Assembly (NCBI GenBank): GCA_021162305.1
Contig: JAGGYX010000198.1
Span: 1-9,751, forward strand
DNA length: 9,751 nucleotides
Reading direction: 5' to 3'
Source: Thermoplasmata archaeon
Lineage (GTDB): Archaea; Thermoplasmatota; E2; UBA202; JdFR-43
Under the pieces are notes generated by a model that was not told the origin of the DNA, searched no databases, and saw only the letters and a program-made list of their open reading frames with translations. Shown piece after piece: positions 1 through 6,040 of this stretch (positions are counted from its first letter, which is position 1; each line of letters opens with the position of its first letter). Made by a program: the position numbers and the translations under genes.

Positions 1-1
1 A

Positions 2-370
2 AATAAACCAATGCTTCAAAAAATGTTGCCCTATGGAAGTATTTTAAGAAATGTTTATCTTGAATTAAATAAAGGCAATGCTACCTATGGAAGACAAATT
101 GGAACCTATCCTATTTTAATTTACCTCCCGTATAAAACAGAAATAAATAGATTTGTTGATGTAAAAGTTTATGATCATGGATTTAGGAGTGTGTCTGCGA
201 TTGAATTCCCTTTTAATATTAATAATGCAACTTATAGTCAGCTGAAGAATATTCCAAAGATTGGTAGCAAAAAAGCTGCAGAAATTATAAAAAAGAGACC
301 AATAAAAAGCTTAGAGCAAATAGAAAATATAATTGGAAAAGATATGAAGAGATGGTTTGCTGTAAAATAA
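2..370 (+). CDS. C-terminal part of a radical SAM protein with helix-hairpin-helix tail (COG1031 type), 5' end outside window
   Basis: The frame is open to the left edge (three codons, NKP, precede the first ATG at 11), so this is the end of a longer gene. The first residues include PYGSILRNV, and RQIGTYPILI and VKVYDHGFRSVSAIEFPFNIN follow; this matches my memory of the domain after the radical SAM barrel in archaeal COG1031 enzymes. The last 45 residues form a helix-hairpin-helix: LKNIPKIGSKKAAEIIKKRP, with the GxG-like hairpin IGSKKA, a non-specific DNA or RNA backbone binding motif. The CxxxCxxC iron-sulfur motif of radical SAM enzymes should lie upstream, outside the window. The reaction of the family is not established to my knowledge. 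The gene ends in tandem stops TAA TGA at 368-373. The ATG at 11 is not a credible start because conserved sequence runs from the very edge. Family assignment fairly sure, function unknown. Confidence 0.8.
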   Translation, partial: NKPMLQKMLPYGSILRNVYLELNKGNATYGRQIGTYPILIYLPYKTEINRFVDVKVYDHGFRSVSAIEFPFNINNATYSQLKNIPKIGSKKAAEIIKKRPIKSLEQIENIIGKDMKRWFAVK

Positions 371-414
371 TGATAAAACAACATTCTCAAAAGTTAAAAG
401 AAAAACATGGTAAA

Positions 415-455
415 TGAGATTATGTTTATTCCATAGCTTATAAACATAATTCTCA
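415..455. repeat. Long near-perfect inverted repeat (hairpin) between two plus-strand genes
   Basis: Left arm 416-429 (GAGATTATGTTTAT) pairs with right arm 440-454 (ATAAACATAATTCTC) with one bulged base; T415 and A455 extend it. The loop 430-439 is 10 bases. It lies 45 bases after the radical SAM gene and 86 bases before the nuclease-like gene. It could be a transcript 3'-end structure, a regulator site, or a relic of a small mobile element; no T-run follows it directly, which argues against a simple intrinsic terminator. Confidence 0.6.
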
Positions 456-510
456 CATAGAGAAAATAATTTTAAATCTCAATCCCATTGTTCTACAACA
501 GCAGTATGAT

Positions 511-521
511 AATTTATAAAA
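511..521 (+). promoter_or_regulatory. TATA box for the gene starting at 541
   Basis: AATTTATAAAA matches the archaeal TATA consensus. Its centre, near 516, is about 25 bases upstream of the GTG at 541, the usual distance from TATA box to transcription start in archaea. The messenger would therefore begin at or within a base or two of the start codon, that is, be leaderless. No Shine-Dalgarno sequence is present upstream of the GTG, which fits. Confidence 0.55.
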
Positions 522-540
522 AAGTAAATATTTTAGTATT

Positions 541-1011
541 GTGAATATAAAAGATAAGGAAAGATTAGCAGAATCTAAATTCAAAGATTGGTTAAATGAA
601 AATAAAATTCCTTTTTGGTATATTCATCAGGAGCCCGATACTTTTGCTATAGCATTCAAAAAAGATAAAGTTAAAAGACCCGACTTCATGATTTTGATTC
701 CAAATATAGGCTTTATTCTAACTGATGTAGAATACAAGGAACCAGCAAGAAAATATGCTGAATTTCAGATAAATAGAGAGGAAACTCTAAAATATTGTAA
801 GATGCAAGAGAAATACAGGCTTAATATATGGTATGTATTTTCCAACGAAAGAAACCATTTCAATATATGGTACTGGATACCTGTATTAAAAGTAAGAGAG
901 ACTGGAGAAGAATATGATGATTACTTTGCTGTTCCGATGGAAAATTTTGTTATAGTATCTAAAAATCAAGGAATGGACAGATTATTTGCAGAAATGTTGA
1001 AGTTCATTTAA
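541..1011 (+). CDS. Hypothetical protein with PD-(D/E)XK nuclease-like signature
   Basis: I do not recognise a named family for this 156-aa soluble protein. It carries the layout of the PD-(D/E)XK nuclease fold: a conserved-type acidic residue in the first helix (E11 in LAESKFKDWL), then R46-P47-D48 opening a strand, and E64-Y65-K66 at the end of the next strand (DVEYKE). Those are the residues that would bind metal and catalyse hydrolysis of a phosphodiester. The rest is rich in aromatic residues (WYIHQEP, IWYVFSNERNHFNIWYWIPV), perhaps a nucleic-acid or protein surface. The start is GTG, chosen because a TATA box lies 25 bases upstream and the first helix begins at once. It stands alone on the plus strand, ending 2 bases before the convergent TraB-family gene. 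Alternatives are a VRR-NUC or Holliday-resolvase-like enzyme, or an inactive relative. Gene real, function a structural inference. Confidence 0.7.
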   Translation: MNIKDKERLAESKFKDWLNENKIPFWYIHQEPDTFAIAFKKDKVKRPDFMILIPNIGFILTDVEYKEPARKYAEFQINREETLKYCKMQEKYRLNIWYVFSNERNHFNIWYWIPVLKVRETGEEYDDYFAVPMENFVIVSKNQGMDRLFAEMLKFI

Positions 1012-1013
1012 TT

Positions 1014-1667
1014 CTATTTATTTAAATCCAAATAATCCTTCAGATGTATACATTTCACCTTTACATAATCTTTCAATAGATCTTCCATTCCATTGATGTG
1101 ACCCTCTCCAACAACTGCAACAATTTTATCATACTCTTCAATAATCCTGAGAAGATTTCTTACCATATATTCATTTCTCTCATCCACCAATATTTTTTTT
1201 AATTCTGGGAAATATTTTTCCATTTCTTCTATAATCCCATTATTCTCAAGCTTGTCCAACTCTTTTTCTATTTTCTTCTTAGACAAAAAGAGAGAAACGA
1301 AGGCTGAGAGAATTATTTTTAATTTATCTTTAAATTTTATTTTTCTCCATAATTTGTTTATTACAACATATGAATCCATATCAATGTAATATAATGGCAT
1401 ATCCTTTTCTTTTGCAAATTCTATGGCAGCTAACATTTCATTTCCTGCCATAACACCAAATTTTTTCGCCATCATTGCTTGGCTTAAAGAAAGTAGGGAA
1501 TATATATTCAATCCTTTCTTTTTGACTGGATTTAATAATGCCTGTAGCCTCCGCCTATCAAGCTCGATGGCAATGGCCTGCGGCGCCTCCTGTGAAATGA
1601 TGTTTTTTATTTTTGTTCCGATATCAAAAACGTGACCCACGCCTATTAAAACTATTTCTTTATCCAT
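1014..1667 (-). CDS. TraB/PrgY-family protein, short form
   Basis: The 217-aa protein has the signature positions of the TraB family (related to GumN/Tiki-type proteases). They are GVGHV near the N-terminus (G9, H12), AIELDRRRLQALL (E35, R38-R40), GNEMLAAIEFAKE (75-87), DERNEYM (162-168) and VVGEGHINGM (H190). The two GxxH-type elements and the glutamate are the proposed active-site residues. Many archaeal members are roughly 400 aa with a C-terminal membrane domain; this one stops after the soluble domain and shows only one modest hydrophobic stretch (118-128), so it is likely cytoplasmic. The start codon at 1667 lies inside the 3' end of the upstream GTPase gene (16-base overlap), indicating cotranscription and probably coupled translation. 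The family was named for a plasmid pheromone-shutdown protein, but its archaeal role is unknown. Family call good, biochemical role uncertain. Confidence 0.8.
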   Translation of the reverse strand: MDKEIVLIGVGHVFDIGTKIKNIISQEAPQAIAIELDRRRLQALLNPVKKKGLNIYSLLSLSQAMMAKKFGVMAGNEMLAAIEFAKEKDMPLYYIDMDSYVVINKLWRKIKFKDKLKIILSAFVSLFLSKKKIEKELDKLENNGIIEEMEKYFPELKKILVDERNEYMVRNLLRIIEEYDKIVAVVGEGHINGMEDLLKDYVKVKCIHLKDYLDLNK

Positions 1668-2353
1668 TCTACAAGCCTTTCTATACCTTCACCACTTTCC
1701 AAATTTATATATAATATTTCTGCCCCTGTCAATTTTTTTATCTCGTTTTCAATTTCTTCGTCTCTTTCTGTTATCACAATTATATCTGCAGTCTGAAATA
1801 TTAGTGGAAATTTTGAAATGGTATTTTTATGTAATGGATTCACTATAACAATTTTTTTATTCATCAAATCTGCAAAAGAGCAGGTTAATGCGCCAATATG
1901 TTCCACAAATATATAGTCCATTTCATCCTCAATTTCACTAATAGCATTTTCTATCATTTCATCATTCAAACATTTATTTCCTGTGTTTATGCATATTGTT
2001 TTTATTCCATGTTTTTCAATTCTCTTGCAATCTTCATTTCCAACAAAATTTGCTATAATCGCAGCTAATTCATAATCCAATTTCATTTCATCAATAACCA
2101 ATTCTAAAATGCTTGTTTTTCCACTTCCAGCACAGCCCATGATTTCAACTATTTTTGTTTTTCTATTTAAAATGGAATCAATCAAACCATGAGCATAATT
2201 GATGCAACCAAAAGATGTGAATAAATCTCCCTGCTCAAAATAATATTTAGCATCTTCATAATAACGAGTTGCCATATCTTTAATTCTTTTATTTTTTACC
2301 TTGGTTATATTTTTTTCAAACAGCTCAATATCTTTCTTAATTCTCTCTTCCAT
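1652..2353 (-). CDS. DUF357 domain fused to a HypB/UreG-like P-loop GTPase
   Basis: Residues 1-62 are a helical archaeal DUF357 domain (RIKKDIELFEKNI, MATRYYEDAKYYFEQGD, INYAHGLIDSIL). Residues 67-233 form a SIMIBI-class P-loop NTPase like HypB, the nickel-inserting GTPase of hydrogenase maturation. They contain a Walker A motif GCAGSGKT (73-80), CINTGNKCLND (121-131), DYIFVEHIGALTC (146-158), and KFPLIFQTADIIVI where HypB has the YP..F..AD segment. HypB normally has a Cys-His metal pair in TGxxCH and a guanine-specifying NKxD. Here C128 is followed by Leu, and the NKxD position reads TERDEE. C158 keeps a second possible metal ligand. So nucleotide specificity and nickel chaperoning are both doubtful. 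The start overlaps the end of hflX by 17 bases and the stop overlaps the TraB-family gene, so the three form an operon. No hydrogenase or urease gene is in view. Confidence 0.8.
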   Translation of the reverse strand: MEERIKKDIELFEKNITKVKNKRIKDMATRYYEDAKYYFEQGDLFTSFGCINYAHGLIDSILNRKTKIVEIMGCAGSGKTSILELVIDEMKLDYELAAIIANFVGNEDCKRIEKHGIKTICINTGNKCLNDEMIENAISEIEDEMDYIFVEHIGALTCSFADLMNKKIVIVNPLHKNTISKFPLIFQTADIIVITERDEEIENEIKKLTGAEILYINLESGEGIERLVEWIKK

Positions 2354-3611
2354 TCAGTCTCACCTCTCCTCCAGCTTTTTTGCATTTCCCCTCCACCATT
2401 TTCGCAATTCTTTCACTACATCTCACTCTCATTTTTATTTTTTTGCCACTTTCCATTTCTTTAACATCAGCCCTCTCATATATCCATGCTATTAATTCGT
2501 GATTATGGTTTGGAATATATATTTCCATTTCTACTTCGGATGGAAGAGTATCATAAATTTTTTCAATCAGCTCACCTATATTCTCTCTATTTTTTACAGA
2601 AATAGCAATGCATTCTTTGCCAGTCATCTCTTTAATCACATTTTTCTTTTTTTCCAGTTCTTTTTCTGATATCAAATCTATTTTATTCAAAGCAATTATT
2701 GTTTCAGGATGTTTTTCCATTTTCTTCAATTCTTTAATGGAAGTTATGGTTTTCTTTTTCAATTCTTCAATTTCATCACTTGCATCTATTAAAAGAATGA
2801 CAACATCTGCAAGCTCTATTTCCTCCAAGGTTGAGTGAAATGCATCTATCAGCCAGTGGGGAAGGTCTTTTATGAATCCCACAGTATCGGTAAGCAGAAC
2901 AGGCTTATATTTTTTGAAATCTTTTATTTTACTTGTTGTGGTAGAGAGGGTTGAGAAAAGACGCTCTTCAACCAGAACATTTTCTCCAGTGAGCAACTGC
3001 AACAGGCTGCTTTTTCCAGCATTTGTATATCCTGCAATTGACACCAAATAAAAACCTCTTTCTCTTCTGTCTTTCCTCCTTATTTTTCTTTCCATTTCAA
3101 TTTTTGTTAGTTCTTCCTTTATCTTCTTCATTTGCTTCTTTATCATCTCATAATAGTCTGCCACCAGATATTCGCCGCCTGCGAGAAAACCAGGGCGTTC
3201 TTTTTCTTTTAATCGATGTATCAATTCTCTTACAAAGGGTTTTTCATATCTCAATTTAGCAAGCTTCACCTGAAGTTTTGCTTCCTTCCTGTTTGCTCTA
3301 TCTGCGAATACTTCCAGAATGAGACGGATTCTGTCATATACCTTTATCTTTAGAAAATCTTCCAGATTATACCATTGCGAGGGTTTTAACTCATCATTAA
3401 CGAAAGCAATTTCTATTTCATTTTCATCAACGAAATTTTTTATTTCTTTTAGCTTCCCTACCCCAATATAATATGGGGTGGTATTCTCTCTTTTCTGAAT
3501 GAATGTTTGCACTATCTCAAATCCCAGAGAATTTGCCAGTGCAATAATTTCCTTTACATCATTATTTTTTGAAATTACTATTCCACGCACAATTTTATAG
3601 CATACATGCAT
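2337..3611 (-). CDS. hflX: HflX-family ribosome-associated GTPase
   Basis: HflX binds the large ribosomal subunit and, in studied bacteria, splits stalled ribosomes; archaeal members also bind 50S subunits. The 424-aa length is usual. The N-terminal HflX domain (about 8-185) contains YYIGVGKLKEI and DRIRLILEVFADRANRKEAKLQVKLAKL, followed by a basic coiled linker (144-185). The GTPase domain shows G1 GYTNAGKS (194-201), G3 DTVG (242-245), G4 NKID (309-312) and G5 SVK (338-340). The usual glycine-rich GxGE(T/S)xLExDRR linker reads AGGEYLVADYY (134-144), a notable divergence at the segment facing the ribosome's catalytic centre. A C-terminal domain of about 65 residues follows. The ATG at 3611 is the first possible start; a GTG at residue 8 is an alternative because no clear ribosome-binding site precedes either. 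It lies 33 bases after the carbonic-anhydrase-like gene and overlaps the next gene by 17 bases. Confidence 0.95.
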   Translation of the reverse strand: MHVCYKIVRGIVISKNNDVKEIIALANSLGFEIVQTFIQKRENTTPYYIGVGKLKEIKNFVDENEIEIAFVNDELKPSQWYNLEDFLKIKVYDRIRLILEVFADRANRKEAKLQVKLAKLRYEKPFVRELIHRLKEKERPGFLAGGEYLVADYYEMIKKQMKKIKEELTKIEMERKIRRKDRRERGFYLVSIAGYTNAGKSSLLQLLTGENVLVEERLFSTLSTTTSKIKDFKKYKPVLLTDTVGFIKDLPHWLIDAFHSTLEEIELADVVILLIDASDEIEELKKKTITSIKELKKMEKHPETIIALNKIDLISEKELEKKKNVIKEMTGKECIAISVKNRENIGELIEKIYDTLPSEVEMEIYIPNHNHELIAWIYERADVKEMESGKKIKMRVRCSERIAKMVEGKCKKAGGEVRLNGREN

Positions 3612-3644
3612 ATAAACTTTCCAGTGGAAATAAAGGGGGGTGGG

Positions 3645-4127
3645 TTAGAACTCGTGATTTAAATATTTTTTTGCCAAGTTTCTGTAAATTTCTGCATTTT
3701 TCTTAGCAATTTCTATAAGTTTCTCATCTTTTTTTATTATTCTTGCAGGAACGCCTGCGACCAAGCTATTAGGTGGTATTTTTGTGTCAGGTGGAACAAT
3801 TGCATTGGCAGCTACTATGCTTCCTTTTCCAATATGGCTTCCGTCCAGGATTGTTGAATTTATTCCAATTATACAATCATCTTCTATAATGGCGCCATGT
3901 ACAATTGCTCCATGCCCTATTGAAACATTTTTCCCGATTTTTATTTCCTGCTCGGATGAAACATGTAAAACACAGCAATCCTGCACGTTGCTTCCATCTC
4001 CAATCTCAATTCTATTTAAATCAGCTCTTATAACAGCATTTTCCCACACACTGCAATTTTTCCCAATCTTAACATTTCCTATAATTCTTGCACTTTTTGC
4101 TATATATGTGCCCTCTCCAATTTCCAT
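3645..4127 (-). CDS. Gamma-carbonic-anhydrase-like left-handed beta-helix protein
   Basis: The protein is built of hexapeptide repeats (IGKNCS, IEIGDGS, IKIGKNV, IIGINS, IGKGSI) forming a left-handed beta helix from about residue 3 to 125, closed by a C-terminal helix (KLIEIAKKNAEIYRNLAKKYL). The three zinc-ligand histidines of gamma-carbonic anhydrases are present: H55 (CCVLHVSS), H72 and H77 (SIGHGAIVHG). The R34, D36 and Q49-D50 residues typical of the family are also there (IRADL, NVQDC). At 160 aa it is the compact, loop-less YrdA/PaaY/CaiE-type form. Members either hydrate carbon dioxide or are transferase-like relatives with unknown substrate; the sequence cannot tell which. It opens the minus-strand cluster leading to hflX, with a 33-base gap after it. 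Its start is divergent from the phosphatidyltransferase gene 55 bases away. Confidence 0.88.
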   Translation of the reverse strand: MEIGEGTYIAKSARIIGNVKIGKNCSVWENAVIRADLNRIEIGDGSNVQDCCVLHVSSEQEIKIGKNVSIGHGAIVHGAIIEDDCIIGINSTILDGSHIGKGSIVAANAIVPPDTKIPPNSLVAGVPARIIKKDEKLIEIAKKNAEIYRNLAKKYLNHEF

Positions 4128-4154
4128 AGAGGAAATATAATCGTGCTAAATAAC

Positions 4155-4168
4155 TTTTTATTTAAAAT
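4155..4168. promoter_or_regulatory. Probable shared, bidirectional TATA element of a divergent gene pair
   Basis: The 55-base gap between the two divergent start codons contains TTTTTATTTAAAAT, which reads as a TATA-like element on both strands. On the plus strand its centre (about 4161) is some 22 bases before the ATG at 4183, giving a leaderless transcript. On the minus strand a start about 25 bases away near 4137 gives a leader of roughly 10 bases before the ATG at 4127. The same box could therefore serve both genes. This is inferred from spacing only. Confidence 0.4.
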
Positions 4169-4182
4169 TTGCATTTAATGTC

Positions 4183-4740
4183 ATGCAATTGACTCAACTG
4201 AGGGGGAGGTTTCATAAAAGTATTAAGCCATTCACCTCTTTTCTTATACGACACGGCATTAATCCAAATGTGGTTACCTCTACCTCTCTTATCCTCATGG
4301 TGCCGACCTCCTATTTTTTAATAAAAGGTGAGGAAGAGCTTTTTATCTCTCTTTTCATTATCGTCGCCTTTCTCGACGCCCTCGACGGCGCTATCGCCGA
4401 GAACGAGGACGCAAAAACAAAATTTGGTGCTTTTTATGATGCTTTTGCCGATCGGATTGTTGAGGGAATGTTATATCTCTTTCTCGCAATTTCATATAAT
4501 CATTTAATGGCTGTATGTTTTATCACTCTCATTCTTTCATATCTTGTCAGCTATTCTGCTGCATGGCATAAAGAATTGAAAAGCATTGGTGTTGGGAAAA
4601 GGGCTTATCGTCTTTTCATTTTTATAGTTGCATTCATTGTTCATCAACTTTTTTATGGTTTGATTTTGATTTCATTGCTTGCAGGAATAACGATTATACA
4701 AAGGCTGTATCATGTAACGAGAAATTATAAAGAATTATAA
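4183..4740 (+). CDS. CDP-alcohol phosphatidyltransferase family membrane protein
   Basis: Members of this family join a CDP-linked lipid to an alcohol such as inositol phosphate, serine or glycerol phosphate, in the cytoplasmic membrane. The catalytic motif is seen as D65-A-L-D68-G69-A-I-A72-E73 followed by G82-A-F-Y-D86-A-F-A-D90. All four aspartates and both glycines that bind metal and substrate are present, but the arginine of the usual AR pair is Glu (E73). The downstream arginine-rich segment also differs (YSAAWHKELKSIGVGKRAYRL, about 124-144). The protein has hydrophobic segments near 30-47, 53-67, 93-105, 108-123, 143-157 and 158-172, fitting six membrane helices, and a basic N-terminus (LRGRFHKSIKPF). 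The N-terminal part resembles archaeal archaetidylinositol-phosphate-synthase-like proteins, but the substrate is not certain. It ends 3 bases before thymidylate kinase. Its first half is locally much richer in G+C than its neighbours. Confidence 0.85.
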   Translation: MQLTQLRGRFHKSIKPFTSFLIRHGINPNVVTSTSLILMVPTSYFLIKGEEELFISLFIIVAFLDALDGAIAENEDAKTKFGAFYDAFADRIVEGMLYLFLAISYNHLMAVCFITLILSYLVSYSAAWHKELKSIGVGKRAYRLFIFIVAFIVHQLFYGLILISLLAGITIIQRLYHVTRNYKEL

Positions 4741-4743
4741 AGC

Positions 4744-5367
4744 ATGGAAACTATTTCTTTAATGAGAGGTTCATTCATTACATTTGAAGGAATTGATGGC
4801 TCAGGAAAGACTACCATAATCAACATGCTTGCTAAAAAGTTAGAAAATGTTGTTGTCACAGCAGAACCAACTGATACATGGATTGGAAATAGTGTTAAAA
4901 AAGCCATTGAAGAAGGAAAAGACGCTATAACAATTGCTTTACTCTTCATGGCAGATAGAAATGAGCATATAAAAAAAATTAAAGAATGGCTGAGGCAAGG
5001 AAAAATTGTTTTATGTGATCGTTATCTCGATTCTACATATGCTTATCAAAAAGAAGCTTTGAAAAAAGTGATGAAGAATCCATCAAAATGGATTGAAGAT
5101 GTGCAAAAACCATTCATTTTGAAGCCAGACTTAACAATCCTTTTTATTCTTCCTGTTGAGCAAGCTATAAAAAGAATTGCGAATAGAAAAAAAATCATTT
5201 ATGAAAAAAAAGAATTTCTGGAAAAAGTTCAGGAGAACTATATTGAGCTGGCAAAAAAGGAAAAGAGATTTGTTATTATTGGTGCAAGCAGGGAAAAAGA
5301 AAAAGTTTTAAATGATTGTATGGAAGTGATATCTAAATTTCTATCTCTTCACCAGGATTTAAAATAA
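4744..5367 (+). CDS. tmk: Thymidylate kinase
   Basis: The enzyme phosphorylates dTMP to dTDP with ATP, a required step in dTTP synthesis in the cytoplasm. The sequence shows the P-loop GIDGSGKTT (16-24), the substrate-binding EPTDTWIG (41-48), DRYLDSTYAYQ (92-102) with the DRY motif of the family, a conserved-type central strand KPDLTILF (127-134), and a basic lid region RIANRKK (144-150). At 207 aa the length is normal. The ATG at 4744 lies 3 bases after the preceding stop. The ATG at 4762 (MRGSFITFEGIDG) gives an N-terminus closer to typical family members and may be the true start. The pair is likely cotranscribed from the promoter before the phosphatidyltransferase gene. Its last 35 bases overlap the 3' end of the convergent metal-dependent hydrolase gene. 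Confidence 0.93.
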   Translation: METISLMRGSFITFEGIDGSGKTTIINMLAKKLENVVVTAEPTDTWIGNSVKKAIEEGKDAITIALLFMADRNEHIKKIKEWLRQGKIVLCDRYLDSTYAYQKEALKKVMKNPSKWIEDVQKPFILKPDLTILFILPVEQAIKRIANRKKIIYEKKEFLEKVQENYIELAKKEKRFVIIGASREKEKVLNDCMEVISKFLSLHQDLK

Positions 5368-6010
5368 CAACATTTGCTCCTCTTTCTTCTGCCATTTTTT
5401 TGAATTCGTTTGCATCCTGTTTTATCACATCCCATGTATTGTAATGCATTGGAATTGTTATTTTTGCGTTAATCCATTCAGCTGCCATAGCTGCCCGCCT
5501 TGCATCCATGGTATAGCGACCGCCGATTGGAAGAAGGGCAACATCTGGTTTATATAGCTCGCCGATGAGTTTCATATCTGAGAAAAGGCTGGTATCGCCA
5601 GCATGATAGACAGTTTTTCCAGATTTTATTATCAGCCCAGCTGGTGCAGCTCCACAAAATTTGAAGTCTGCAGAAGTAAAGCCAGATGAATGAAATGCTG
5701 GAACCATGATTATTTCTGTATTTCCGATTCTCACGCCGCCACCCATATTTATTGCTTCTCCCTCAATGCCATGTTTTGAGGCATATTCAACAATTTCATA
5801 TATAGCAACCAATTTTGCCCTTCGTTCTTTACCAATTTTTATTGTATCTCCAAAATGGTCTCCATGAGCATGTGTTACAGCTATTATGTCCACATCTATG
5901 CTTTCTACACTTTCTGGACATACTGGATTTCCTGTAATGTATGGGTCTATTATTGTTTTATCATTTCCTTCTATTATAAAACATGAATGACCAAGCCATT
6001 TTATTTTCAT
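5333..6010 (-). CDS. UPF0173-type metal-dependent hydrolase (metallo-beta-lactamase fold)
   Basis: The 225-aa protein is a complete, compact metallo-beta-lactamase-fold enzyme. It starts directly with MKIKWLGHSCFIIEG, then IIDPYITGNP, the metal-binding THAHGDH (46-52), a third histidine in VPAFHSSG (H107), YHAGDTSLF (D139), and a final histidine in TIPMHYNTWD (H189). The combination GHSCF, HAxGDH and PMHYNTW is the UPF0173/YtkL-like pattern; no physiological substrate is established to my knowledge. It is the third gene after the helicase and the eRF1-like gene, 30 bases downstream of the latter, and may be read from the same messenger. A T-rich, TATA-like stretch at 6018-6036 could end the upstream transcript or give this gene its own promoter. 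Its 3' end overlaps thymidylate kinase on the other strand by 35 bases. Confidence 0.9.
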   Translation of the reverse strand: MKIKWLGHSCFIIEGNDKTIIDPYITGNPVCPESVESIDVDIIAVTHAHGDHFGDTIKIGKERRAKLVAIYEIVEYASKHGIEGEAINMGGGVRIGNTEIIMVPAFHSSGFTSADFKFCGAAPAGLIIKSGKTVYHAGDTSLFSDMKLIGELYKPDVALLPIGGRYTMDARRAAMAAEWINAKITIPMHYNTWDVIKQDANEFKKMAEERGANVVILNPGEEIEI

Positions 6011-6040
6011 GATTTGGAAATATAAAGAAAAATAAAAATT

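Noticed and set aside
3626..3645. C-run and TTTATTT between the carbonic-anhydrase-like gene and hflX as terminator or hflX promoter
   Set aside because: No hairpin, and the TATA-like part is only about 20 bases from the ATG, so neither role is supported.
3784..4140. Plus-strand open frame opposite the carbonic-anhydrase-like gene
   Set aside because: It is the antisense shadow of regular hexapeptide repeats; the minus-strand protein has a full recognised family pattern.
6011..6040. Separate promoter for the UPF0173 hydrolase
   Set aside because: Several TATA-like runs occur in 30 AT-rich bases, at 12 or 21 bases from the start; cotranscription with the upstream gene is simpler.
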